Source: Panacagrimonas sp965216845
GTDB taxonomy: Bacteria > Pseudomonadota > Gammaproteobacteria > Nevskiales > Nevskiaceae
Direction: 5' to 3'
Length of the DNA: 64,000 nt
Assembly (NCBI GenBank): GCA_965216845.1
Contig: OZ244200.1
Coordinates: 744,001 to 808,000 of the forward strand
The notes beneath the pieces are model-generated. The model was not told the DNA's origin. It did no database searches and was given only the letters and a program-made list of their open reading frames with translations. Shown piece by piece: positions 53,721-61,266 of this stretch (position 1 is the stretch's first letter; each line of letters opens with the position of its first letter). A program made the translations under genes and the position numbers.

Positions 53721-54923
53721 ATGACCACGGGCAGCGCACCACGGCGCGATGGCCCGGTTGCGCTGTCGGCGTTGTTCGACGAGGCGCTGCGGCACCTTGA
53801 GCCGAAGGAACCGGCGCAGGGCACGGCGCCGGCCGCCGACGGTTTCCTCTACAGCGGCAACCGCCATGAGAGCGTGCCGCGCCGACTGTTCCTCGACCGA
53901 CGCCTGACGCCGCTGGAGCGCAACGCCTGGCAGGTGTTCCGCCTGCAGCTCAACGACGACGGCGTGACCGCCTTTCCCTCCTACGACCAGCTCCGCCCCT
54001 ATCTGGCGTCCATGCCCTGTGCGGCGCAAGCCTCGCACGAGACCGTGGCGCGCGCCTTGACGCTGCTGCGGCTGACGCGCTGGCTCAGCCTGGTGCGGCG
54101 GCGGCGCGATCCCAAGACCGGCCGCATCCAAGGCAACCTCTATGTGCTGCACGACGAACCGCTGTCACCCTTCGAGGCGATGCAGCTCGACCCGGACTAC
54201 CTGGGCCTGGTGAGCCAGGCGCTCACGCACGCGGCGAAGGCGGTGCAGGTCGTGGGCATGAACACGCTGCGAGAGATCGCCGAAGACCCTCTGCTCAGCG
54301 GGCGCACGCTGCCGACCCGCCTGCAAGTGCTGGCGCAGCGCATGGCGCGGCATGGCTGGACGACGCCAGGTTATCCACAGGACGGTGCGGACCACGAATC
54401 CGAAGAGGGCCAGGAAGCCCTGCTTCGGAATGCTGCGCGCCCGTCTTCGGAATCCGAAGCAGGGCCGAAACCCGCGCCGGACGGCTCTCTTCGGATTCCG
54501 AAGGAGGACCGTACAGTACGTAATGATCGTATAAATGAAGTACGTACAGTACCGCGCGCGAGGGCCTTGCAGAACCTGCGGCTGCCCGAGCGTTTCCTGC
54601 GCTTGAAGGATGAGCAGCAGGCAGGCGCGTTGGTGGCCCTGCAGCAGGTGGACGAAGCGCAGCGGCAGGCCGTGCTCGACGAGTGGGCGGCACGCTGTGG
54701 CGGCAGTACGGTGCGCAATCCCGCCGGCTACTTGTTCGGCATCATCCAGAAGGCGATCCGCGGGGAGTTCAAGGCGTGGGCGGGCACCGACGCAGCAGCG
54801 CCGCCCGCGCCGCGAGCTGCGGGGCCGGCGCCATCATCGTCGCCTTCGGCTTCCCGCCCAGCCGACCCCGAGGTGGCGCGCGCCTACCTCGCACGGCTGC
54901 GTTCAGCCTTGCGCGATCCCTGA
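53721..54923 (+). CDS. STY4528-family protein (BisC-position)
   Basis: 400 residues. STY4528-type proteins are labelled pathogenicity-island replication proteins. An N-terminal winged-helix-like region (30-150, SYDQLRPYLASMPCAAQASH, VARALTLLRLTRWLSLVRRR) resembles replication initiators, a low-complexity linker runs about 215-275, and the C-terminus ends with a helical domain. In ICEclc a gene at this position is bisC, partner of bisD. It starts two bases after the DUF2857 stop, so the pair is coupled. The linker DNA carries origin-like motifs (54371-54552). Confidence 0.75.
   Translation: MTTGSAPRRDGPVALSALFDEALRHLEPKEPAQGTAPAADGFLYSGNRHESVPRRLFLDRRLTPLERNAWQVFRLQLNDDGVTAFPSYDQLRPYLASMPCAAQASHETVARALTLLRLTRWLSLVRRRRDPKTGRIQGNLYVLHDEPLSPFEAMQLDPDYLGLVSQALTHAAKAVQVVGMNTLREIAEDPLLSGRTLPTRLQVLAQRMARHGWTTPGYPQDGADHESEEGQEALLRNAARPSSESEAGPKPAPDGSLRIPKEDRTVRNDRINEVRTVPRARALQNLRLPERFLRLKDEQQAGALVALQQVDEAQRQAVLDEWAARCGGSTVRNPAGYLFGIIQKAIRGEFKAWAGTDAAAPPAPRAAGPAPSSSPSASRPADPEVARAYLARLRSALRDP
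54371..54552. other. Origin-like cluster inside the STY4528-type gene
   Basis: A perfect DnaA box TTATCCACA at 54371-54379; GAATCCGAAG at 54396, palindrome CTTCGGAATCCGAAG at 54445-54459, palindrome CTTCGGATTCCGAAG at 54489-54503 and a half copy at 54423; then an AT-rich inverted repeat, GTACAGTACGTA at 54511 and TACGTACAGTAC at 54541. This is the order DnaA box, iterons, AT-rich segment seen in iteron origins. It lies under the protein's low-complexity linker. Confidence 0.5.
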
Positions 54924-54924
54924 G

Positions 54925-54941
54925 CTATCCCCAGGGGATAG
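54925..54941. repeat. 17-bp palindrome, copy 1
   Basis: CTATCCCCAGGGGATAG, perfect except for the central A, two bases after the STY4528-type stop. Shares about 50 bases of broken similarity downstream (CGG-ACA, GCCTTCCG, ACCG) with copy 2. Confidence 0.75.
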
Positions 54942-54979
54942 ACGGAACAGGTCGCCTTCCGGCTGGGGGAGCAGACCGC

Positions 54980-55016
54980 TTGGAACTGTGCTCAAACTGT
55001 GCGTATAATGTGCTCG
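54980..55016 (+). promoter_or_regulatory. Toxin-antitoxin promoter with 11-bp repeats
   Basis: TTGGAA, 18-base spacer and TATAAT (55004-55009) form a good sigma-70 promoter 34 bases before the antitoxin. Overlapping it are three contiguous 11-base units, AACTGTGCTCA, AACTGTGCGTA and TAATGTGCTCG, about one helical turn each, a typical autoregulatory operator. Confidence 0.65.
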
Positions 55017-55043
55017 TGATTCCTTGCCTTTGGGAGCAACGTC

Positions 55044-55415
55044 ATGGCCTCTACCGCTTTCGCGGGTGTGCTCGAATCGGTGCGTGAAGCCGGCACGTCC
55101 CGCTTTTCCGCCACGAACGTCGCCGATGCCCTGGGCCTGCAGTACCAGGACTTGGCCACGCTGGCTGGGGTGCACCGCAACACCCTGCGCACCCACCCCG
55201 AATCCCCGCGGCTCCAGGCCGCGCTGCGTGACCTGATGCGGGTGCTGTCGGCCGCCACGGCGGTGCAGCCGGATACCGCGCGTGCGTTCTTCATGGTCAA
55301 GAACGAACCCATTCCGGCGTTCCACCACAAGACCCTGCTGCAGTTGGTGCAGGAAGGACGCACCGACGATGCGATCGACTACCTGGAGTCGATCAGTGCA
55401 GGGTTCACCGGATGA
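55044..55415 (+). CDS. Xre/MbcA/ParS-type antitoxin
   Basis: 123 residues, antitoxin of a RES/Xre pair. An N-terminal winged/helix-turn-helix region (VADALGLQYQDLATLAGVHR) and the C-terminal toxin-binding MbcA/ParS domain (FFMVKNEPIPAFHHKTLLQL, DAIDYLESISAGF). ATG 55044 has GGGAG seven bases upstream. It shares four bases (ATGA) with the toxin gene. Likely represses its own promoter through the 11-base repeats. Confidence 0.88.
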   Translation: MASTAFAGVLESVREAGTSRFSATNVADALGLQYQDLATLAGVHRNTLRTHPESPRLQAALRDLMRVLSAATAVQPDTARAFFMVKNEPIPAFHHKTLLQLVQEGRTDDAIDYLESISAGFTG

Positions 55416-55939
55416 TCCTCCTCGACCTGCCGCCCGGCACCACGCTGTTTCGTGCGCACACGCCGCAGTGGGCCAGCCGGCCCACCAGCGGCGCCGGTGC
55501 GGCGGCCAAGGGCGGTCGCTTCAACCGGGAGGGCGTCGAGGCGCTGTATCTGTCGCTGGAGGAAGTGACCGCGTTACGCGAGTACCAGCAGACCTCGCCC
55601 TTCCTGCCGCCCTGCACGATGTGCTCGTACACCGCGAACTTGCGCGGACTGGTCGATCTGCGGCAGCTCCACCGCGGCGAGCCCTGGGACGAGCTGTGGC
55701 ACGACTGGCGCGAGGACTGGCGCCATCTGAAATTCGAACTTCACATCGAGCCGCCCACCTGGGTGCTGGGCGACATGGTGCTGGCCGAGGGCCACACCGG
55801 AATCCTGTTCCCCAGCCAGGCGAACGATGGCGGCACCAATGTCGTGGTGTTCGTAGATCGGCTCAGGGATGGCAATTCGGTCGAGGTCAACGATCCCGAC
55901 GGGCGACTGCCCCGCGACCAATCCAGTTGGACGCGCTGA
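55412..55939 (+). CDS. RES-domain toxin
   Basis: 175 residues, RES family. Such toxins degrade cellular NAD+. The family residues are in GGRFNREGVEALYLS (Arg), ALREYQ (Glu) and ILFPSQANDGGTNVVVF (Ser). Normal length and no frame damage. With the upstream antitoxin it would add post-segregational stability to the ICE. The pair is bracketed by two palindromes, suggesting it moved as a unit. Confidence 0.88.
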   Translation: MILLDLPPGTTLFRAHTPQWASRPTSGAGAAAKGGRFNREGVEALYLSLEEVTALREYQQTSPFLPPCTMCSYTANLRGLVDLRQLHRGEPWDELWHDWREDWRHLKFELHIEPPTWVLGDMVLAEGHTGILFPSQANDGGTNVVVFVDRLRDGNSVEVNDPDGRLPRDQSSWTR

Positions 55940-55984
55940 CTCCACGGCGCGGATTCGCACTCCACCCTTCGGCCTGCCGCCGAG

Positions 55985-56001
55985 CTATCCCCAGGGGATA
56001 G
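55985..56001. repeat. 17-bp palindrome, copy 2
   Basis: CTATCCCCAGGGGATAG, 46 bases after the RES toxin. With copy 1 it brackets the toxin-antitoxin module. Confidence 0.75.
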
Positions 56002-56122
56002 CCGGCACACACAGCCTTCCGTGCGGAACAAACCGGGCGCGCATGGGCTGCGGTTTGTTGACTGACGGCCTTCCGGCCGATGCTGATGCTGGCGACTCGC
56101 CCCTTCACCGCGAGTCGCTCCC

Positions 56123-56911
56123 ATGGCCAACGAACGCACTGAACCCCTGCAACTGAATCTCGGATCGCTGCGCAGCGCCATGTCGCTGACGCTGCACACG
56201 CACCACGCATCGCGCATCTGGCATGGCCGCGCGCCGACCGAGGGGCGCCCCGGCATCATCGGTCTCAACGGCTTCATCGGCGCCATGAACAAGATGAAGC
56301 GCGGCGCCGAGCAGGACGACCCGTACTCGGACTGGTGGATGTTGCGGATCGAGGACAAGCTCGCCGACACCAAGACCCGTCTGCAGACCCTGCGCGAACA
56401 GGTGGATCAGGCCTTGGCCGACGTGCCAGCGGCGCTGTCGCTGGGCGAGAACATGAACGTGCAGCCGGTGAAGCTGCCGCTGTTCGTGAATGCACAGCTC
56501 GGCTTCATGGCGGTGTATCTGCTGGCCGACTACGACGACCTGGCACGCAAACTCATCCTGGCGCACCACACGGCGCTGATCGATCGCAGCACCTTGGAGC
56601 GCTGGCTCAATGATGGTGCGCACGCGCTGCGCAGCCTGTTCTCGCTGGCCCAGCAGTACCGCTACTCGGGCACCACGCGCGACGACTTCGCGGCGAAGAA
56701 CGCCGCGGCGCGAGCGGCGCTGGAGAAGTTCGGCGAGTTGCCGCAGGACGTGCTGGAAGGCACGCGCCGCTCGCGCTTCGCGCCACCGATCGCGCGGCGG
56801 ACGACCAAGCCCGGCACGCCGCCTGCAGCGCCCGCCATCGAGCCCGATGCGCCGGCTCACACGGATGGCACAGCCGATGGTGCGGCGGGCGATGAGGCTG
56901 CGGGCGCATGA
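56123..56911 (+). CDS. TIGR03761-family ICE protein
   Basis: 262 residues of the TIGR03761 integrating conjugative element protein family. The conserved core runs from about 20 to 210 (GIIGLNGFIGAMNKMKRGAE, DDPYSDWWMLRIEDKL, DLARKLILAHHTALI) and a low-complexity Ala/Pro tail follows. Function unknown, but it is always next to DUF3158 and ssb, suggesting a role in element DNA processing. Its stop overlaps the next start (ATGA). Confidence 0.87.
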   Translation: MANERTEPLQLNLGSLRSAMSLTLHTHHASRIWHGRAPTEGRPGIIGLNGFIGAMNKMKRGAEQDDPYSDWWMLRIEDKLADTKTRLQTLREQVDQALADVPAALSLGENMNVQPVKLPLFVNAQLGFMAVYLLADYDDLARKLILAHHTALIDRSTLERWLNDGAHALRSLFSLAQQYRYSGTTRDDFAAKNAAARAALEKFGELPQDVLEGTRRSRFAPPIARRTTKPGTPPAAPAIEPDAPAHTDGTADGAAGDEAAGA

Positions 56912-57456
56912 CAGCATCGATCCCCATCAGCCACTCCACGCGCTTCGTGGCGCTGGAACAGGCGGACTTCCAGCGGCTGGAACACGCAGGCTACCTAAAA
57001 GGCCTTTTACAGCCTTTTAAGGGTAAGGGGAGTCTGGAGACCTGGGCCAGCCAGTGCGCAGCGCTGCGCGACGACGTGATTGGCCTGGCGCAGCGGCGCG
57101 TGCTGCCCCAGGCGCGCGCCTACCCCTTCAGCCTGCTCCACGTGCAACTGGCCCAGCAGGCCACTGGCGCAGGGACGACCTTCCTGCGCTGGCGCAACCT
57201 CGACCGTTCCTCCATGGGCGTGGCGTTGTGGGAGGCCCTGCTGGCCAACCCCGCGACGCCGGCCTCGCTGATCGACGAGCTGTACGCGATCGAACTGCAG
57301 CGCATCGTGCTGAACATGCAGATCAGCCTGACCCACAGCATCGCTCGCCAAGCCCTGGAATGCGCCAACAAGGCCGCGCAGGCCGAAGCGGCTTACCTGC
57401 GGCGCGTCCACGGGCATACCGCGTCCGTTCCACCCACCACCAAGGAGTCACCATGA
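56908..57456 (+). CDS. DUF3158 ICE protein
   Basis: 182 residues, DUF3158, a conserved ICE backbone protein of unknown function with all-helical character (FQRLEHAGYLKGLLQPFKGK, SLIDELYAIELQRIVLNMQI). It is coupled to TIGR03761 by a four-base overlap and overlaps the ssb start by four bases, so the three are made together. Confidence 0.85.
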   Translation: MTASIPISHSTRFVALEQADFQRLEHAGYLKGLLQPFKGKGSLETWASQCAALRDDVIGLAQRRVLPQARAYPFSLLHVQLAQQATGAGTTFLRWRNLDRSSMGVALWEALLANPATPASLIDELYAIELQRIVLNMQISLTHSIARQALECANKAAQAEAAYLRRVHGHTASVPPTTKESP

Positions 57457-57833
57457 GCACGCACTTCGTCGGCGAGGGCAACATCGGTTCTGCGCCGGAC
57501 TACCGCGAATTTCCGAACGGCAACGAGGAGCCGCGTCGGCTGCTGCGCCTGAACGTCTACTTCGACAATCCAGTGCAGACGAAGGACGGCTACGAAGACC
57601 GCGGCGGCTATTGGGCGCCCGTGGAGCTGTGGCACCGCGACGCCGAACGCTGGGCGGGCCTGTACCAGAAGGGTATGCGTGTGCTGGTGGATGGCCGCAC
57701 GGTGAAGGACGAATGGGAAGACGCCGACGATAACGAGCGCACGACGTTCAAGATCGAAGCCCGCCGCGTGGGCATCCTGCCGTACCGCATCGAGTCGGTG
57801 GCGCTCAGCGTCAAGCCGTCGACCGAGCAGTAG
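57453..57833 (+). CDS. ssb: Single-stranded DNA-binding protein of the ICE
   Basis: 126-residue SSB with OB fold (STHFVGEGNIGSAPDYREFP, LLRLNVYFDNPVQTKDGYED, PVELWHRDAERWAGLYQKGM). It lacks the long acidic tail of host SSB, so it may not recruit the host repair partners. AAGGAG precedes ATG 57453. In ICE biology it coats transferred single-stranded DNA. It ends the backbone run before the second cargo block. Confidence 0.88.
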   Translation: MSTHFVGEGNIGSAPDYREFPNGNEEPRRLLRLNVYFDNPVQTKDGYEDRGGYWAPVELWHRDAERWAGLYQKGMRVLVDGRTVKDEWEDADDNERTTFKIEARRVGILPYRIESVALSVKPSTEQ

Positions 57834-57885
57834 GCGTTCTCCGGGGGGCGGCTGCAACAGCCGGCAGTCGCCCTCCCTGGGCCAG

Positions 57886-57902
57886 CTATCCCCAGGGGAT
57901 AG
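57886..57902. repeat. 17-bp palindrome, copy 3
   Basis: Here the perfect arms extend to AGCTATCCCCAGGGGATAGC plus one base. It lies 53 bases after ssb and 18 before the leftward methyltransferase stop. Confidence 0.75.
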
Positions 57903-57919
57903 CTCCATCCGCGTCCGGG

Positions 57920-58765
57920 TCACGATGCGTGGGCGCCCACCAGCCAGCAGGCCGCGGTGAAGCGAACCTCCGTGCCATGCACGTACGGCTCGAAGGCAGC
58001 ACGCACGGTGGCGATCACCGAGCTGCGCGTTTGCTCGTCCGCCTGTTGCAGCATCACGCCAACTGGGCCGAGCCAGCTCAAGTAGCGAATCAGATCCTGC
58101 TCTGGCAGCGTGCAGGTCACGTCGATAGGCTGGATGTCGATGCTGGACCAGCCCCTTTTTTCGAGGATGGCCTGAATCCGGTTTGCGTCCGCGAAGGCGA
58201 ACTGCCCGGGTGCGCCCGGCCGGCGTGCGGGAAGCTGTGGCAGCGCCGGCGCCGCCGCGCGCTCGGCCGTGGTCATGAACGAATTCTCGGCGGCGCTGCG
58301 CCAGGCGACGAAGCGCAACCCGGCACCGCCCCTGGCCGCGCGGCGCAGGTTGGCGAAGGCGATGCCGGGATCGTCGAAGAACATGACGCCGAAGCGCGAC
58401 ACGATCCTGTCGAAGCTGGCCGGCTCGAAGGCATGGGCCTGCGCGTCGGCACGGATGAAGTCGGCGCGTACGCCTTCCCGTTCGGCGCGCGCCTGAGCGA
58501 CGGCCAGCATCGGCGCCGACAGGTCGATGCCCACCGCACGGCCTTGCGACCCGAGCCGCCGTGCGATGGCGAGCGTGGTGCTGCCTGTGCCGCAACCGAC
58601 ATCGAGTACCCGGCCATCGGAAGCGGCGGTGGCCGCCTCGACCAGGCAGTCCTCGAACGGCTGGAACATCCCGTCGAGCACATCCTGCGCCTCGACCCAG
58701 GCACGGCCGGCCGGACCGTTCCAGAGTTTCTTCTGATCGTCGTCAACCTGACGTTCGTCGCTCAT
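57920..58765 (-). CDS. Class I SAM-dependent methyltransferase
   Basis: 281 residues: SAM motif I RVLDVGCGTGSTTLAIARRL near 52, acidic VGIDLSAPMLAVAQ, and motif III/IV FDRIVSRFGVMFF. Similar to the UbiE/COQ5-like and trans-aconitate-type small-molecule methyltransferases; substrate unknown. The ATG at 58765 has AGGAG six bases upstream. It is divergent from a MerR regulator, so it is probably its target. Confidence 0.85.
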   Translation of the reverse strand: MSDERQVDDDQKKLWNGPAGRAWVEAQDVLDGMFQPFEDCLVEAATAASDGRVLDVGCGTGSTTLAIARRLGSQGRAVGIDLSAPMLAVAQARAEREGVRADFIRADAQAHAFEPASFDRIVSRFGVMFFDDPGIAFANLRRAARGGAGLRFVAWRSAAENSFMTTAERAAAPALPQLPARRPGAPGQFAFADANRIQAILEKRGWSSIDIQPIDVTCTLPEQDLIRYLSWLGPVGVMLQQADEQTRSSVIATVRAAFEPYVHGTEVRFTAACWLVGAHAS

Positions 58766-58813
58766 CGTGACTCCTGTTGTATGCCTTGAAGCGGTGATGG
58801 CAGTACCATGCAA

Positions 58814-58831
58814 CTTCAAGTCGACTTGAGG
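58814..58831. promoter_or_regulatory. MerR-type dyad (SoxR-box-like)
   Basis: CTTCAAGTCGACTTGAGG differs from the SoxR box CCTCAAGTTAACTTGAGG at three positions, counted by eye. It lies between the divergent methyltransferase and MerR genes, 9 bases before the MerR start. Confidence 0.65.
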
Positions 58832-58839
58832 TCAAGAGG

Positions 58840-59271
58840 GTGAGAGAGCTGGATATTGCCGAGGTGGTGCAGCGTGCCGGCATCCCCGCCTCGACGCTGC
58901 GCTACTACGAAGAGAAGGGCTTGATCGTCTCGGTCGGCAGGCGGGGACTTCGCCGCCTGTTCGGTGAGCAGGTGCTGGAGCGGTTGGCGTTGATCGGCCT
59001 GGGGCGTGCCGCGGGCCTGTCGCTCGACGAGATCGGACTGATGTTCGCGCCGGACGGACAGCCGCGCATCGACCGACACGTGCTCGCAGCCAAGGCGGAC
59101 GAGTTGGATCAGACCATCCGCAAGCTGAGCGCCATGCGCGACGGACTGCGGCATGCTGCCGCCTGTCCCGCGCCGAGCCACATGGAATGCCCGACCTTCC
59201 GCCGCCTGCTGCACGCTGCCGCATCCGGGGCCATCGGCAGGCGCGGCAAGAAAGTCACGCCACTCCCCTGA
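58840..59271 (+). CDS. MerR-family regulator
   Basis: 143 residues: MerR helix-turn-helix and wing (ELDIAEVVQRAGIPASTLRY, LRRLFGEQVLERLALIGLGR), dimer helix, and a short C-terminal region with CPAPSHMECPTF, two cysteines at six-residue spacing. It lacks SoxR's four-cysteine iron-sulfur motif, so a SoxR label is not supported. The GTG start is adjacent to AAGAGG with no spacing; a CTG codon four codons later would give a better site, so the true start is uncertain. Confidence 0.8.
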   Translation: MRELDIAEVVQRAGIPASTLRYYEEKGLIVSVGRRGLRRLFGEQVLERLALIGLGRAAGLSLDEIGLMFAPDGQPRIDRHVLAAKADELDQTIRKLSAMRDGLRHAAACPAPSHMECPTFRRLLHAAASGAIGRRGKKVTPLP

Positions 59272-59292
59272 AATACGCGAGAGACAAGAAGC

Positions 59293-60066
59293 ATGATCGG
59301 ACAAAGAACCCGCCATTCGTTTGCGCAGTTCCTGGAGCTGCAGGAGCCCATGATCTCCATCGTGCTCCTGGGCAAGTACGGCGTGCATCACCTTTCGTTG
59401 TCCCAAGGGCAACTGCTCTACGAGCTGCTGAATACGCTGCGCGGTCTCGATGACCGCACCATCATGCTGGCGCTGTCCGAAGTGGTTGCGACCTCGGGCG
59501 ATCTGCGCGCCAGGGTCAATCCGAAGTATCGGTTCGATGAACGCATGCACGACCTGGCGCAATGCCTGCTGCTGGACGGCTACATCATTCAGGACAAGAA
59601 GCTGGTTCAGACCGACCCGTCGATTGCCGATGCCGTGCCCCTCGAGGACGACCTGATCACGGCCTTGCGGACCTCGGGCGCACCGCGCGCGCAGGACATC
59701 ATCACCAAGATCAACGATTCGGCAGAGGCTTTCCGGGCGACACCACCCGACTACAACGCATCGCTCGTGAATGCCCGCGTGGCACTGGAGACGTTGGCGG
59801 GCGACGTGGCCGCCGACGTTGCTTCACGGTTGCAAGGTCCCACGATCTACAACCCCTCGAAGTGGGGCGAGGTGCTTTCGTTCCTGCGCACCAGCGGCGA
59901 GATCACGACCGAGGAGGAGAAGGGACTTGCCGGCGTGTTCGGTTTTCTGAGCCCTGGCGCGCATCGTCCGGTTGGCATCCCGGAAGACCAGATGACGCGC
60001 CTTGGCCGCTCCTTCGCGCTGAATATGTGCTGGTTCCTGCTCAAGAACCATCTGGCGTCGAGGTAG
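59293..60066 (+). CDS. Hypothetical cargo protein (possible abortive-infection type)
   Basis: 257 residues, not recognised with certainty. The N-terminal 100 residues look like a winged-helix/DNA-binding-free helical domain; residues about 150-250 (NARVALETLAGDV, FGFLSPGAHRPVG) resemble the C-terminal domain of some abortive-infection proteins. It follows the MerR gene by 21 bases in the same direction. No catalytic motif is evident. Confidence 0.65.
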   Translation: MIGQRTRHSFAQFLELQEPMISIVLLGKYGVHHLSLSQGQLLYELLNTLRGLDDRTIMLALSEVVATSGDLRARVNPKYRFDERMHDLAQCLLLDGYIIQDKKLVQTDPSIADAVPLEDDLITALRTSGAPRAQDIITKINDSAEAFRATPPDYNASLVNARVALETLAGDVAADVASRLQGPTIYNPSKWGEVLSFLRTSGEITTEEEKGLAGVFGFLSPGAHRPVGIPEDQMTRLGRSFALNMCWFLLKNHLASR

Positions 60067-60136
60067 CTACGTCCATGCAGCGGCTGGGCGTGATTGTCAC
60101 CGGCGGCGCAAGTGCCGCCGGTGACTCAAACTGACA

Positions 60137-60868
60137 TCAGGTCGCCTGGTTGCTTTCCACGCCCCGCTGATACGCCCATTCGTCTTCAAAATCCTGGTCG
60201 CGCCAACTGTCGTCGGCTCCACCAGTTCCCCCGCCATCGACGAACACCAGTCCGGCGCGACCTGCCTTGCGGTAAGTCAGCCACCCGCGGCAGTTCAGCG
60301 TGTCACCGTTGAACATGCGGTCGCCTTCCGGATCGTACTCTCCCGTCATGACTCCGTCCGCCTCGATCGTCCATTCGTCGACCGCCGCCCACAGGTCCGT
60401 CGTCGGGGGGCACTCGATGTCCATCTCGGGCTCGTCGGGGAACGAGGCATTGCTCTCAGCCATCGCACCGGCTACATCGTCGGCGTTGTAGATCGTTTCG
60501 GCCAATGCCTGGCGGGCATGCGAGTCGTAGAAGTCAGCCACACTGACATACACGTCCGTGGAACCGGCGCTGGCCTTCAACGCCTCGACGCAAGCCGTGG
60601 TGATGGCCGACGGTGCCGCGCCCGCCGCTGCAAGGCCGAGTTCCGCGGCCCGCGTCTCGCCCATCGGCAGGTTGAGCACGAGGATCTCGGCATCGTCCAG
60701 GTGGTAGTCGAGCTTGGAATCCGCCTCCTCAACGGACAGCGCCGCGTGCGTGCGGTATCCCAGCAACGCGGCAATGACCTCGGAGAGGTGGGAACGCTTG
60801 ACCGTCAAGCCTTGCGCAGCAAGGACCCGGGAAGCCGCGAAGGCGGCTGAACGTACATAGTTGCTCAT
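60137..60868 (-). CDS. Hypothetical cargo protein
   Basis: 243 residues, acidic. The N-terminal segment SHLSEVIAALLGYRTHAALS resembles a short motif found at the start of many plasmid- and ICE-borne proteins sometimes called glyoxalase-like. The C-terminus is tryptophan- and acid-rich (DLWAAVDEWTIEADG, DSWRDQDFEDEWAYQRG). Function unknown. ATG 60868 has GGAG seven bases upstream; an inverted repeat CTGTTCGA/TCGAACAG lies at 60884-60920 before it. Confidence 0.65.
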   Translation of the reverse strand: MSNYVRSAAFAASRVLAAQGLTVKRSHLSEVIAALLGYRTHAALSVEEADSKLDYHLDDAEILVLNLPMGETRAAELGLAAAGAAPSAITTACVEALKASAGSTDVYVSVADFYDSHARQALAETIYNADDVAGAMAESNASFPDEPEMDIECPPTTDLWAAVDEWTIEADGVMTGEYDPEGDRMFNGDTLNCRGWLTYRKAGRAGLVFVDGGGTGGADDSWRDQDFEDEWAYQRGVESNQAT

Positions 60869-61266
60869 CGGAATACTCCGCTACTGTTCGAGCGCTGGAC
60901 GTTTTGTCGCTGTCGAACAGCCGGTACTCCGGATGATTGAAAGCGAGGGGTACTGCGGGGAGCTGCGAATGCCTGTTTCAAGCTGTCCAGAGCTTGGGCG
61001 GGCGCCTGACTATGGATGCTACCCCTGAAGGCCATCTCCCGCAATCCGAATGCCGACGAGGTCTGTCCGGCCACGCGATCCCCCGTCCCCCAGGAAGCGG
61101 CTGTAGCAGCCCGCGCCCGCTTCCCTTGCGCCAGCGCATCTGCCGCCCGCGTTCTGCACCAGCACAACCTGGTGTCCACCGCTTCCATTTTGTTTGCTGC
61201 CGCGCACACGTCGGCCGGGAATGCTGACGGCCATTCGATGACCGTCACGCACACCCAGGAGGCTTC
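60869..61266. other. 398-bp gap before topB
   Basis: Contains the inverted repeat CTGTTCGA/TCGAACAG (60884-60891 and 60913-60920) and, at the right, an AGGAGG ribosome site for topB (61254-61259). No gene is supported. Confidence 0.45.

Noticed and set aside
58840..59271. Calling the MerR regulator SoxR
   Set aside because: The operator resembles a SoxR box, but the four-cysteine 2Fe-2S motif is missing.
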